The translations under genes were made by a program, and so were the position numbers. The notes beneath the pieces were generated by a model. That model was given only the letters and a program-made list of their open reading frames with translations, made no database searches and was not told the origin of the DNA. From Rariglobus hedericola (lineage in GTDB: Bacteria > Verrucomicrobiota > Verrucomicrobiia > Opitutales > Opitutaceae), in the NCBI RefSeq assembly GCF_007559335.1, contig NZ_VMBG01000004.1, positions 1-64,000 of the forward strand: a stretch of DNA of 64,000 nucleotides, written 5' to 3'. This document shows positions 17,360 through 26,324 of this stretch, one piece after another (the stretch's first letter is position 1; each line of letters starts with the position of its first letter).

Positions 17360-18682
17360 TCAGGATTGGGGGGACGCGGTCCAGTCGGGGCGCGTCCAGC
17401 GGGTTTCATCGAGTAGCCAGAAGAGGTGTTCGAGGCGGGCGCGTTCGAGGAGGAGAGTGGTGCGCTGTTCGTCGAGACGGAGCAGGCGGTCGAGGTTTTG
17501 GCGGACGCTTTCGGGCGATTGGGTGAGCGGGAGCGTGCGCAGACCCTGGAGGCGTAGTTCGGCGATGCGCAGGCGGCGGGATGTGAGCGTGAGGGCGTCG
17601 CGAGAGGCGGAGAGGCGCTGCAACGTCTGGTCGAGCTGCTCGGCCATGCGGGCGAACTGGAGATCGCGTTGGCGACGGGTTTCGCGGAGCTGGCGGGAGA
17701 TGTTGCCCTGAATATCGATGGGGACGGTGGAGTTGGCCGAGAAGAGGACCTGATCGACATCCCAGTTTGTGGTGGTGCCGCCGTTGTTTTGATAGAGGGG
17801 CGGACTGGAAAGGCTGAGGCGGATGTCCGGCCAGTATTGGAGTTTTACACCGCGCTCGCGCAGGTAAACAGCTTCGATGTCGAGGGCCTGGAGTTGGCGA
17901 AAAAGTTCGCCGTAGCGCGTCGTGTCGGCGAACTCGGGGAGCTTTTCGGAGTAGTCGAGCGCAGGCAGGTCGGAGAGGTCGGGCTGCCAGAGGCGGGTGT
18001 TGTCGCCGATGAGCTGGGAGAGGGCGAGCTGCAGGGCGTCGGTCTCGGTGCGAAGCGCATAGAGAATGGATTCACGCTCAATGCCGCGCGGGTCGGCCTC
18101 AAGACCGGCGAGGGGCGAGGCCGCGGTTTCCCATTGGAGCGAGGCGAGCAGGCTGCGGCGGCGGGTGACGAGAAGGTCCGCGCGCAGAAAAGCCTCGCGG
18201 AGCTGGACGGTGAGTTCGCGCTCTTTGAGTTCGCAGGTCCAGCCGGCGCGGAGAAGTTCAAGCTGCGAAGCATAGTGGCGCAGGCGCAGCTGGATAAGGC
18301 CGGGGACGTTGATGTAGCCAAAAGCCGAATACGCGAGATCGGAGCGGGATAGGTTGGCGAGGTCGGTGACGGAACGGGACAGGCTGGCGGAGAGGTTGGC
18401 TCCGGGAAGCAGATCTTTGAAAACCTGGCGGGCGTTTTCCTCTGCGCTGACGACGGCGAGGCGGGCGGCGCGGAGTTCGAGGTTGTTTTTTCGAAGGGAG
18501 GCGAGGGCGTCGGTGAAGACGAGCGGCGCGGGTGCAAGGGTTTCACTGCGACCGGCGGCTTCGCGGTAGGCTTCGGCGCGGTCAGCGGTGCGTCGGGCGA
18601 CGTTGTCACGTGCGGACTGGCATCCGGCGGCAAAGACGAACAGCGCAAGCGATGCGAAGGCGAAGGGACGAGGAGGACGCAA
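17360..18682 (-). CDS. TolC-family outer membrane lipoprotein
   Basis: A 440-residue outer-membrane efflux channel. The signal peptide ends in a lipobox (FAAGC, lipidated Cys21). The body has the two-repeat, helix-rich pattern of the OEP family, with ALASLRKNNLELRAARLAVVS opening the first repeat. It leads the minus-strand export cluster (channel, adaptor, ATPase, permease). It differs from the TolC-like protein at 1012 in being a lipoprotein and having a dedicated exporter. Confidence 0.83.
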   Translation of the reverse strand: MRPPRPFAFASLALFVFAAGCQSARDNVARRTADRAEAYREAAGRSETLAPAPLVFTDALASLRKNNLELRAARLAVVSAEENARQVFKDLLPGANLSASLSRSVTDLANLSRSDLAYSAFGYINVPGLIQLRLRHYASQLELLRAGWTCELKERELTVQLREAFLRADLLVTRRRSLLASLQWETAASPLAGLEADPRGIERESILYALRTETDALQLALSQLIGDNTRLWQPDLSDLPALDYSEKLPEFADTTRYGELFRQLQALDIEAVYLRERGVKLQYWPDIRLSLSSPPLYQNNGGTTTNWDVDQVLFSANSTVPIDIQGNISRQLRETRRQRDLQFARMAEQLDQTLQRLSASRDALTLTSRRLRIAELRLQGLRTLPLTQSPESVRQNLDRLLRLDEQRTTLLLERARLEHLFWLLDETRWTRPDWTASPQS

Positions 18683-18706
18683 TGTGTGGGAAGTGAAGCG
18701 AGCTAA

Positions 18707-18738
18707 AACACCCTCCGCCCGGGAGGACGGAGGGTGTT
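18707..18738 (-). terminator. Terminator after lipoprotein gene
   Basis: An 11-bp stem AACACCCTCCG / CGGAGGGTGTT with a 10-base loop. On the minus strand it is followed by TTTTA, 28 bases after the stop of the lipoprotein gene. Confidence 0.7.
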
Positions 18739-18765
18739 GGGATAAAAACTATCGCAGTTGTCGGG

Positions 18766-19983
18766 TTACTCGGCGGGGACCGGCGTGAAGGTGTAGGTGA
18801 CCTGGGTGGTTTTTACGGAAGGCGTCACCTGATTGCGGACAATGTAAATAGAGACGTTGGTGGGTGCGTTGGTGGTGGTATTCTTGCTGATGGTAACCGT
18901 ATTGGTGCCAAGCGGATTGCCGGTGAGCACCTGGACGTAGGTGACCGCGGTGATGTCGGCGGCGGAGTAGGGGATGACCATGAGGGAATCGCCGACGATG
19001 AGATCACCGTTGTTGGCGATCTCGAATTTCAGCTGGCCGGTTTCGGGGACGTTCGGGGTAGACAGGTGTGGCGTGGAAGGCACCGTGTCAGGGCCGGTTT
19101 TGGTGTTCAAAGTGGCGTAAAAAATCGAACCAGCGACGAACTTGCCGTCGCCATCGACGGAGACGCTGCCACCACCACCTTCGTCGGCACGGTCGTTATA
19201 TTGACCGTAGAAGGCGACGGACGAGGCGGAGTAGGGGCCCTGGACGTTGATTTCGTTGAGACCGCCGCCGACGGCTTGGGAGACGGCCCACCAGATGGAG
19301 CCGTCCTTGAAGAGCCACTCGAGGGTGTTGCCGTTATAGAAAACAGGATCGGTCAGCGTGCGGCCGTTGAAGGCGAGCGTGCGTGCGCCGATGGTGAAGG
19401 TGGTTTCGGTTCCGTCGGCGGGAACGCCCGAGATGGCGGTGGTTTCGCTCTTGTGGAACGTCAGCACATGCGAGCCCTGCATCGCGGAAGGAATGTCGGC
19501 CGCGCGGGTTTCGCCGGTGCTGCCGCCACCACTCGGTGCGGGTTGATAGGCGGTGATCGTGCCGGTGACGGTCACGGGGTAGCTTTGGCCGCCCGAACGT
19601 GCGGTGAAGCCGGTGACGTTGGTGCCGTTTCGGGTGAAGCTGGAGATATCCAAAACGATGGGATCGGTGATACCGGTGACGTTCATGGTCAGGGTGCCCT
19701 GCGTGAACGAGGCGTTGGGCGTGTAGGTATAGGTGCCGGCGGTGGCGACGGCCGCGGCGGGAAACGGCGAACCCACTTCCGTGTTGAGGTAGGTGAGGGT
19801 GTTTCCTGCGAGGAAATTGACCGTCGGGTTAAACGAGATCGAAGCTCCGGAAAATGCTCCGGCACCGGAGGGACCGGTCGCGGCACCGTTGCTGTCGCTG
19901 TCGTTGCAACCGGAGAAGGCGAGAGCCAAGAGGCCCGTGACCAAGCCGGCGAAGAGTGATTTGATATGTTTTTTTGTGTGCAT
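18766..19983 (-). CDS. Secreted lipoprotein, unknown function
   Basis: A 405-residue protein whose start at 19983 gives a clear lipoprotein signal (KSLFAGLVTGLLALAFSGC, lipidated Cys26) followed by a Ser/Gly/Asn-rich spacer. The rest is Thr-, Gly- and Val-rich and predicted mostly beta. It contains two similar segments (LTYLNTEVGSPFPAAAVATA with TYTYTPNASFTQGTLTMNVTG early, and SHVLTFHKSETTAI with TTFTIGARTLAFNGRTL later), suggesting an internal duplication of a beta module. No catalytic motif is recognised. It is divergent from the histidine kinase gene, with a shared intergenic region holding an inverted repeat. Likely anchored in the outer membrane. Confidence 0.7.
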   Translation of the reverse strand: MHTKKHIKSLFAGLVTGLLALAFSGCNDSDSNGAATGPSGAGAFSGASISFNPTVNFLAGNTLTYLNTEVGSPFPAAAVATAGTYTYTPNASFTQGTLTMNVTGITDPIVLDISSFTRNGTNVTGFTARSGGQSYPVTVTGTITAYQPAPSGGGSTGETRAADIPSAMQGSHVLTFHKSETTAISGVPADGTETTFTIGARTLAFNGRTLTDPVFYNGNTLEWLFKDGSIWWAVSQAVGGGLNEINVQGPYSASSVAFYGQYNDRADEGGGGSVSVDGDGKFVAGSIFYATLNTKTGPDTVPSTPHLSTPNVPETGQLKFEIANNGDLIVGDSLMVIPYSAADITAVTYVQVLTGNPLGTNTVTISKNTTTNAPTNVSIYIVRNQVTPSVKTTQVTYTFTPVPAE

Positions 19984-20068
19984 GGGCAGAGGAAGGAAGT
20001 GTGTCGGGCATGCGGCGATTGATGCCGGCATGCGCATATTAAATGTAACGCTCTGGCATTGACTTGGG

Positions 20069-20088
20069 TATCCCCTGTTCAGGGTATA
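20069..20088. promoter_or_regulatory. Inverted repeat in divergent lipoprotein/kinase region
   Basis: TATCCCCTG and CAGGGTATA separated by TT form a 9-2-9 inverted repeat with one mismatch. A TTGACT hexamer lies at 20059-20064 and a TATATA at 20085-20090; the 20-base spacing is longer than ideal for a sigma-70 promoter. The size suits a dimeric NarL/FixJ-type regulator, such as the response regulator encoded at 22397. Confidence 0.45.
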
Positions 20089-20237
20089 TAGGGTGAAACC
20101 CCTTGAAAACCGGCTGCGGATAATTGTCCTGAACGCTGTGAATTTTGGTAATCACCACGCGAAGACTCACCTATGAATGATATGACGATGTCGTTGAATC
20201 CGAGGGCGCGTAAATCCGCAGGTGGAGGTCGCGGAGA

Positions 20238-22412
20238 ATGAGAACGAGTTTGTTTCCGCCCGGCAGATTGTTGGGCGCGGTGGTGCTGTATGCATTGTTA
20301 ACCGGTGTGGTGGTCACCTTGCTGGCTGTGCACCGTCCGTGGCTGGGACTGACGCTTTCATTTGATGGCGAAGCGGGAGCCGCGGTGGTGACCAAGGCGG
20401 CGGGGCCTTCGGCGGCGATCCCGGTGGGCACGGCGTTCACGGAGGTTTCGGCGGAAGGGCACGGACGGCTGCGCCTGGTGGCCCGCGATTTTATTCCGGA
20501 GACGGACGGGGTTCTGGAAACCTACGAAATCTACGACGCTTTTTTGAGCAAACAGAGCGCGCTGGCCGCGATCCAGTCCGCGCCGCTGGTGACGTTCACC
20601 GATGTCAACGGCCGCGACTGGCCGGTGAATCCCCGGGCGGCACGTCCCATCGGATCGTTGCCCCCGGAGTTTTGGGTGCAGCTGGCGGTGGGTGTGATTG
20701 CGTGGCTGATTGCCGGAGGCGTGTGGGTGTTCCGTCGCTCGGAGATGAGTGCGCGCTATCTGCTGTTGAGCGGTTGGAGCACGGCGGTCTTCGCTCCGCT
20801 GCCGGCAGTTTATTCGACGCGTGAACTGGGTTTGCCGGGCGAACTTTTCCGCTGGCTGAGCGATTTGAACTTCATGGGCGGGAGCCTGTTTGCGGGCACG
20901 ATGGTGGCGCTGCTGTTGTGTTATCCGCGCAGGATCGGGCCGGTCTGGCTGCCGATGGTTTTGGTGCTGGTGCAGTTCGGCTGGTTCATCGCGCAGCAAG
21001 TGGGGGTGTTTGAATCAATGATTTTTGCGCGCCGGATGCTGGTCATGGTGTATGTGGCGGCGACGTTCGTGCTGGCCGCGGTGCAATGGCGGGGCACGCG
21101 GCGAGATCCGGTCGGCCGCGCCGCGCTGCGTTGGTTTTTATTGTCGTGGCTGGTGGGCAGCGGGGTGTTCTGTCTGCTGATCCTGCTTCCGCAGATGTTC
21201 GGTTTTGATACGACGAGTGTGCAGGGATATTCGTTTTTGTTGTTTGTGCTGGTTTATGTCGGACTGGCTTTTGGAATCCTGCGCTTCGGCCTGTTCGGCC
21301 TGGATGCGTGGTGGGTGCATATCGTCACCTGGATCGGCGCGCTGCTGATGCTGGTGGTGCTCGACCTGTTGTTTTTGCTTCAGCTGCACCTGTCCTCGAG
21401 CATGTCCATGAGTCTGTCGCTGCTCATCTGCGGCGTGGTGTGGCTGCCCTTGCGAGGGTTCATGGCCAACCGGTTTTTATCCCGTCCGAAGCGCAACCGC
21501 CAATATGCCTTCAAGGCGGTTGTCGACGTGGCGCTCACTCCGCACGCGGGATCGCGCGAGGATCTATGGAAGCAATGCCTGCGGGATAATTTTGACCCGC
21601 TGCATATTGTGGCCGCGCCCTATCCGGGGCTGGAGCCCGCGGTCGTGGACGACGGCCTGGCCTTGTTGATTCCGCCGGTCGGCGACCTTATGGCCTTGCG
21701 GTTGGAATATGGCCGCGGCGGGCGGGCGTTGTTTACACCGAGGGATCTGGAAGTGGCCGGTGAATTGATCGGCATGCTGCGTCACGTCATCGAGAGCCGC
21801 CATGCTTACGAGAAGGGGGTGTATGTGGAGCGCGGCCGGATCGCGCGCGACATTCACGACAACATCGGTGCACAACTCCTAAGCGCCCTGCACAGTCGTG
21901 AAGAAGGACATCGCGACGACGTCCTGCGCGGAGCCCTGGCCGATCTGCGCGGCATCATCAACGATGCATCCAATCCCGGTTTATCGGTGGACGAGGCTCT
22001 GGCGGACCTGCGTTATGAGACCGCCGGACGGCTCTCGGCGGGAGGGGTTGAGCTGGACTGGAAGGTGGATGATGCGGTTCAAGGAACCGGATTGCCGGCC
22101 AAGACGATGCATGCGCTCAGACCTTTGATCCGCGAGGCGGCCAGCAATGTCATCAAACACGCCCGTGCAAAGCGGGTGGGGGTGAAAATCCTGCGGGATG
22201 CGGACAGCCTCACGGTGAGCATCGAAGACGATGGCAACGGCTTTGATCGTTCGCTTGTCATGCGCGGCAACGGGCTGGGCAACATGGCGACCCGGGTCAC
22301 GGCACTGAACGGGCACATTGACTGGTCCGCTGGCGGCGACGGGCAGGGCACGAGGGTGACATTCCGGTTTCCGCTTAATTCCGAAAAGGAGCCGCCATGC
22401 GACGCGTCTTGA
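20238..22412 (+). CDS. Membrane sensor histidine kinase, NarL-partner type
   Basis: A 724-residue kinase. An N-terminal membrane segment (about 10-30), a periplasmic part of about 120 residues and some eight further helices (about 150-420) form the sensor. The transmitter follows: HisKA_3 dimerisation box RIARDIHDNIGAQLL with the phosphorylated His540, then the HATPase domain with N-box EAASNVIKHA, DDGNGF and GNGLGNM. It senses an unknown signal and phosphorylates the response regulator whose gene overlaps its last 16 bases. A GGAG sequence precedes the ATG at 20238. Confidence 0.92.
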   Translation: MRTSLFPPGRLLGAVVLYALLTGVVVTLLAVHRPWLGLTLSFDGEAGAAVVTKAAGPSAAIPVGTAFTEVSAEGHGRLRLVARDFIPETDGVLETYEIYDAFLSKQSALAAIQSAPLVTFTDVNGRDWPVNPRAARPIGSLPPEFWVQLAVGVIAWLIAGGVWVFRRSEMSARYLLLSGWSTAVFAPLPAVYSTRELGLPGELFRWLSDLNFMGGSLFAGTMVALLLCYPRRIGPVWLPMVLVLVQFGWFIAQQVGVFESMIFARRMLVMVYVAATFVLAAVQWRGTRRDPVGRAALRWFLLSWLVGSGVFCLLILLPQMFGFDTTSVQGYSFLLFVLVYVGLAFGILRFGLFGLDAWWVHIVTWIGALLMLVVLDLLFLLQLHLSSSMSMSLSLLICGVVWLPLRGFMANRFLSRPKRNRQYAFKAVVDVALTPHAGSREDLWKQCLRDNFDPLHIVAAPYPGLEPAVVDDGLALLIPPVGDLMALRLEYGRGGRALFTPRDLEVAGELIGMLRHVIESRHAYEKGVYVERGRIARDIHDNIGAQLLSALHSREEGHRDDVLRGALADLRGIINDASNPGLSVDEALADLRYETAGRLSAGGVELDWKVDDAVQGTGLPAKTMHALRPLIREAASNVIKHARAKRVGVKILRDADSLTVSIEDDGNGFDRSLVMRGNGLGNMATRVTALNGHIDWSAGGDGQGTRVTFRFPLNSEKEPPCDAS

Positions 22413-23047
22413 TTGTTGAGGATGTTTGCGAGACGCGGGTGTGGCTGCGTGAGCTCGTGCTCGCGGCTTTCCCTGAAAGCAGTGTGGACGAAGCCGGCAC
22501 GCTGCGCCGGGGATTGGAGCTGTGCGCGAAGAACGCTTACGATCTCGCGGTGGTGGATCTCGGACTTCCCGACGGCTCGGGCCTGGGGGTGCTGCGAATG
22601 TTGCGTGCGACTCATGCAGCCACGCTTTCCGTGGTCACCACCGTGATGGGCGACGATGCGCACATCGTCACGGCGCTGTCGGCCGGAGCTCAAGGCTACC
22701 TCTTGAAAGATCAGCCGCGGGAGATGCTCATCCGGCAGTTGCAGCAAGTGCGGGAGGGGATCCCCGCGTTGTCTCCCCCGGTGGCGCGGCGGATCATGGA
22801 TCACTTCAAGTTGACGGGACCCTGCGAAGAACCCGACGCAAAACTTACCACGCGGGAGCTGGAGGTGCTGGGGTTGATTGCTCGGGGACTGCGCATCGCC
22901 GACGCCGCCTGCGCGCTGGGACTCGCCGAGGGAACCGTGGCCAGCCACATCAAGGCGATTTATCGGAAACTCGGCATCAATTCACGGGCTGAAGCCGCGC
23001 TGCATGCCAATCGTATGGGCCTGCTGGGCGCCGAGGGCAGGACATAA
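22397..23047 (+). CDS. NarL/FixJ-family response regulator
   Basis: A 216-residue two-domain regulator. The receiver domain has the acidic pocket (VEDVC) and phospho-acceptor Asp54 in VVDLGLPDGSG, with Lys in YLLKD. The LuxR-type helix-turn-helix is at about residues 145-210 (LTTRELEVLGLIARGLRIADAA, then GTVASHIKAIYRKLGI). It overlaps the kinase gene by 16 bases, so they form a pair made together. A bidirectional terminator follows. The inverted repeat upstream of the kinase gene is its most likely nearby target. Confidence 0.94.
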   Translation: MRRVLIVEDVCETRVWLRELVLAAFPESSVDEAGTLRRGLELCAKNAYDLAVVDLGLPDGSGLGVLRMLRATHAATLSVVTTVMGDDAHIVTALSAGAQGYLLKDQPREMLIRQLQQVREGIPALSPPVARRIMDHFKLTGPCEEPDAKLTTRELEVLGLIARGLRIADAACALGLAEGTVASHIKAIYRKLGINSRAEAALHANRMGLLGAEGRT

Positions 23048-23076
23048 AAAAGCCCGGCGGCGTGCCGGGCTTTTTT
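23046..23076. terminator. Bidirectional terminator
   Basis: Stem GCCCGGC / GCCGGGC with loop GGCGT, preceded by six A and followed by six T. It lies between the convergent response regulator and hisI genes. Confidence 0.92.
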
Positions 23077-23084
23077 GTGCAGGC

Positions 23085-23543
23085 TTACTTCTTTTTATAG
23101 ACCTCTTTCGGGTCGAAGAGCGGCTGGGAATTGAACGCGAGTTTGAAGTTCGTGCCGGTGGCGGCTTCGTCGAGGCTCTCCAGCTGGCGGTAGAAGCAGC
23201 TCTTGTAGCCGTTGTGGCAGGAGGCGTTGGCTGCGCCGGTTTGCTCGACCTTGATGAGGAGCACGTCCTGGTCGCAGTCGGTGTAGAGTTCCTTTACCCA
23301 CTGGATGTTTCCGGACTCCTCGCCCTTGCACCAAAGCTTGTTGCGGGAGCGGGACCAGTAGGTGGCTTTCTTGGTTGTGAGCGTGTGTTGCAGGGACTCC
23401 GCGTTCATGAACGCGAACATGAGGACCTGGCCGGTGGCGATGTCCTGCGTGATGCAGGGGATGAGGCCGTCGGAGCCGAACTTGGGTTGCAGGGTGGCAC
23501 CGAGTTCGATCTCGGCGGTGTTGGTGCGGGCGGGAAAGGACAT
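23085..23543 (-). CDS. hisI: Phosphoribosyl-AMP cyclohydrolase
   Basis: A 152-residue HisI enzyme that opens the adenine ring of phosphoribosyl-AMP in histidine synthesis. The family motifs are present: WSRSRNKLWCKGEESGN, the metal-binding DCDQD, and the zinc ligands in ASCHNGYKSCFY. The start MSFPARTN at 23543 is preferred to one at 23609, which would translate through the heptamer repeat. There is no fused HisE domain. No other his genes are nearby. Confidence 0.93.
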   Translation of the reverse strand: MSFPARTNTAEIELGATLQPKFGSDGLIPCITQDIATGQVLMFAFMNAESLQHTLTTKKATYWSRSRNKLWCKGEESGNIQWVKELYTDCDQDVLLIKVEQTGAANASCHNGYKSCFYRQLESLDEAATGTNFKLAFNSQPLFDPKEVYKKK

Positions 23544-23557
23544 GGTCTGAAAAGGAA

Positions 23558-23589
23558 GTAGTGAGTAGCGAGTAGCGGGTAGTGAGTAG
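23558..23589. repeat. Heptamer tandem repeat GTAGYGR
   Basis: Units GTAGTGA, GTAGCGA, GTAGCGG, GTAGTGA and a partial GTAG in perfect register, 15 bases upstream of the hisI start codon and therefore in its leader or promoter. Confidence 0.8.
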
Positions 23590-23654
23590 ACGAACCGGTA
23601 GGCGGGCAAACGCGCGCGGGGCGCGGAGACGGGAGAGGGCGCGAGTCGCGCCTA

Positions 23655-24023
23655 TCAATGTCGTTCGGCCAGCTGGCGGAGGAAGTCGTAGCTGAAGAGG
23701 CCGGTTTTGTGGCCGTCGCTGAAATCGAAGCGGATGGCGTAGTTGCCGACGATCTCCCAGCCGAGAACCGTCACGCCGGGGAATTTCTTGGGGCCGTCGC
23801 CGCCGTATTGGTTTCCAAGGATGTCGCGCTCGCCGATGTTGGCGGCGCTAGGTGACGCGGCGCGCAAGTCTTCCATCGGGAAATACGACTCCGCACCGTC
23901 TTCCCAGACGATGGCGACTTCGTTGCCGATGAGTTGGATGTTGGCGGGCGATTTCACGTGGCGAAGGGGCAACGTGTCACGCGTCGGCGTCGGGCGCAAA
24001 ATCAAATTTTGGCTCGCCGACAT
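23655..24023 (-). CDS. DUF971 domain protein
   Basis: A 122-residue protein with the DUF971 (gamma-butyrobetaine-hydroxylase-like N-terminal) fold: VAIVWEDGAESYFPMEDLRAASPSA, then GWEIVGNYAIRFDFSDGHKTGLFSYDFLR, all characteristic. Proteins of this family are small and occur alone or next to iron-sulfur assembly genes; their role is not settled. The gene is divergent from the Dabb protein with only 27 bases between them. Confidence 0.88.
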   Translation of the reverse strand: MSASQNLILRPTPTRDTLPLRHVKSPANIQLIGNEVAIVWEDGAESYFPMEDLRAASPSAANIGERDILGNQYGGDGPKKFPGVTVLGWEIVGNYAIRFDFSDGHKTGLFSYDFLRQLAERH

Positions 24024-24050
24024 CTAACGGGGCCGGTGGGGTGATGGCTC

Positions 24051-24353
24051 ATGCTCGTCCATACCGTCCTCTTTTACCTGCGCTCTGACCTGACCGACGC
24101 GCAGAAACTCGAATTTCGCAACGAAGGCCTGGAGTCGCTACGGCCGATTTCCTGCGTGAAGCAATACTTCGTCGGCGTGCCGGCTTCGATTCCCCCGCGC
24201 GCGGTGGTGGATCTGAGCTTCACGTTCTCGATCACGGCGATCTTTGACGATGTCGCCGGCCACAACGAGTATCAGGTTCACCCGACGCACAAGGCGTTCA
24301 TCGAGCGCTTCAAGAGCTTCTGGACGAAGGTGCAGATTTACGACGCGGAATAA
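24051..24353 (+). CDS. Dabb (stress-responsive alpha/beta barrel) protein
   Basis: A 100-residue protein of the Dabb ferredoxin-like fold: MLVHTVLFYLRSDLTDAQ at the start (conserved H near the N-terminus), a central beta hairpin (DLSFTFSITAIFDDVAGHNEYQ) and a final HPTHKAFIERFKSFW. Such proteins dimerise; some are enzymes on phenolic or polyketide compounds, most are uncharacterised. A fold assignment only. Confidence 0.88.
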   Translation: MLVHTVLFYLRSDLTDAQKLEFRNEGLESLRPISCVKQYFVGVPASIPPRAVVDLSFTFSITAIFDDVAGHNEYQVHPTHKAFIERFKSFWTKVQIYDAE

Positions 24354-24362
24354 TCCGGACGC

Positions 24363-24395
24363 AAAAAAGCGCCCCTCGGTATAACCAAGGGGCGC
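24363..24395 (-). terminator. Terminator after secreted protein gene
   Basis: Stem GCGCCCCT / AGGGGCGC with an inner GGT/ACC pairing. The A-run at 24363-24368 gives a U-run on the minus strand, 20 bases after the stop of the gene at 24415. Confidence 0.88.
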
Positions 24396-24414
24396 GATGG
24401 TCGGTGTCGTTCGT

Positions 24415-26151
24415 TTACGGGATCAGTTTCACGTCATCGAAGAAGAACTGGCCGGTGCTGCCGACCGGAGAACCGGTGGTGCTGATGCGCAGCTTGGTGA
24501 TGGCTGATTTGTTGACGGCGGCCGTGTTGGTAAAATCGCTCCAGCGCAGGGTGCGGGTTGCGTAGGTTGCCTGCGCGGGCAGGGTGGCGGTCATCGCGGT
24601 CGTGCCGTCCATCAGGAGCAACGACCAGGCGGCCGGGCCGGAGTTCTTGTAGGTGATTTTGATGCCGCCCCAGACCAGGATGTCCTCGGCGGGTGACAGC
24701 GAATACACCGTCGAGGCGGAGCCGGTCGGGCTGGTGATCGTGTAATCAATCCGGGTGTGCTTGGTGCCTTCCGGAGGCGAACCGGTCGTGACCTCGGTCG
24801 AGGTTGTCTGCACCGAGTAAGGATACAGCAGACGGTTGACGGTGTCGTTGTAGAGTGGGCGTGTCGCGGCGATCGAGGTGTCATCGAAGGCGGCCGTGCC
24901 GGCGATGAGGCTGTCCCAGTAAAACAGGTTCGCCCAAGCCGACAGCGCCTGCGCCGAGTTGTTGACGGTGAAATACTGGTTGTAGGTCGCGCGCACCTTG
25001 GTGGCGATGGTCGGATCGAATTGGGACAACCAGAGCCATGACTTCGTGCCGATCGACGCCGTCTGCGGGCCGCTTCCCTGGACGGTGCCGGAGCCGTCGA
25101 TGAAGTTGTCCACGTCTTTTGCAGTGGGGTTGTAGAACAAGTTGAACGTCTGAACCAGGCGGGAAACGTGTGACGTGGTGATTCCGTATCCGCCGATACG
25201 ATACGCCTCCTCGATCAGTGAGAGGGTGACGGCGGCGTGGTTGACGTCCTCAAGTTTGTTGTGGTTGGCCGCGAGATTATCCAAGGGGGCATATTGCCAG
25301 ACGGCGATTGTCGGGCGGGTGGAGTCGAGCGAGTTCAGGTAGTAATTGATGATGCCCTGGATGTTCGTCTTGTAGGTGGTCGTTCCCGTCAGGCTGTCGT
25401 AACCCAGCATCGCCCGGGCGAAGGTGCAGTTGTGGTTCATCGGGGTGATGCCGCTCCAAGTCACCGGAGTGGGTGAAGCGGGGGCGCCGCCGGTCGTCTC
25501 ATCCCGCCAATATCTGAAGGCCTTGGCCGCGAGCGTGTGCGTGTAGTAGTGGCCGGAGGGTATCAGCTGGGTTGTCTGGATGTCCTTCAGGGAAGGCAGG
25601 TGCATATCCAGAGTCTCCTTCACGAGCGGAAGGTAGCCCGTGACGGCGGATGCGTATTGGGGAAAACCGCGGCGGGCCAGTTCGCACCAGAGGATGATGC
25701 TTTCGCAGATGCGCCCGTCGATCAACTGCGAGATTTCGCCGAGGCCGTTGCCGCCCAGACGCCGCCAGCCCTTGGCCGGAACGCCGTTGTAGTAGAGATA
25801 GTAGGTCGGTGCGGTCCAGTATTCGGGTGTCAGCGTCGTGAAGCGTTTGTCGTCCCGCTTCGAGATCTCGTAGTCGATGATCTCCTTGGAGGTCGCCATG
25901 TATTTGGCGTCACCTGTGCACTGGGCCATGGCGACATAGGCCTCGATCCACATGAAGCCGGTCCAGGCAAACGTGTCCTGGTCGGGCAGGTAATTCTGGG
26001 ACTTCACGGGAACGAAGTTGGCGCCGTAATAGCCAACCATTGCCGAGTCCCACTGCGCCGCCGTGGTGATGGCGGCGGCTCGCGAGACGGAGGTGGCGGT
26101 GAACAACAAACTGCATGCGCAAAGCGCACGCCAAACGGTAGCGGTTTTCAT
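24415..26151 (-). CDS. Secreted alpha-helical protein, paralogue A, C-terminal beta domain
   Basis: A 578-residue exported protein; the start at 26151 yields a signal peptide (MKTATVWRALCACSLLFTAT). Residues about 30-400 are helix-rich with repeated aromatic and Gly turns, as in (alpha/alpha)6-barrel carbohydrate-active proteins. Motifs shared with the protein at 30223 include PAKGWRR, LIDGRICE, WCELAR, MHLPS, ARAMLGY, EDV-x-HAA, GGYGI and FDPTIA-x-KVRATY. About 180 C-terminal residues, absent from the paralogue, look like a beta-sandwich, possibly carbohydrate-binding, ending QFFFDDVKLIP. I do not recognise a named family; polysaccharide lyase or hydrolase activity is an inference. It is divergent from the large pilin-like gene. 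Confidence 0.75.
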   Translation of the reverse strand: MKTATVWRALCACSLLFTATSVSRAAAITTAAQWDSAMVGYYGANFVPVKSQNYLPDQDTFAWTGFMWIEAYVAMAQCTGDAKYMATSKEIIDYEISKRDDKRFTTLTPEYWTAPTYYLYYNGVPAKGWRRLGGNGLGEISQLIDGRICESIILWCELARRGFPQYASAVTGYLPLVKETLDMHLPSLKDIQTTQLIPSGHYYTHTLAAKAFRYWRDETTGGAPASPTPVTWSGITPMNHNCTFARAMLGYDSLTGTTTYKTNIQGIINYYLNSLDSTRPTIAVWQYAPLDNLAANHNKLEDVNHAAVTLSLIEEAYRIGGYGITTSHVSRLVQTFNLFYNPTAKDVDNFIDGSGTVQGSGPQTASIGTKSWLWLSQFDPTIATKVRATYNQYFTVNNSAQALSAWANLFYWDSLIAGTAAFDDTSIAATRPLYNDTVNRLLYPYSVQTTSTEVTTGSPPEGTKHTRIDYTITSPTGSASTVYSLSPAEDILVWGGIKITYKNSGPAAWSLLLMDGTTAMTATLPAQATYATRTLRWSDFTNTAAVNKSAITKLRISTTGSPVGSTGQFFFDDVKLIP

Positions 26152-26324
26152 GGGGTATGGGGTTGGGTTGAGGATTGAATCCTTCTGCCGCGAAGCCTCG
26201 GAAAGACCTCTCGGTAAAACGTTGAATAAAATTACACTCAAATAAATCAATAAAATACTAAAATGGTAAAAACGTGAATAATTTATGCTTAAAAATCGTC
26301 ATGGTCTAAGATTAAGTTGATGTG

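Noticed and set aside
23558-23589. Heptamer repeat as a CRISPR array
   Set aside because: Units are seven bases without spacers; no cas genes.
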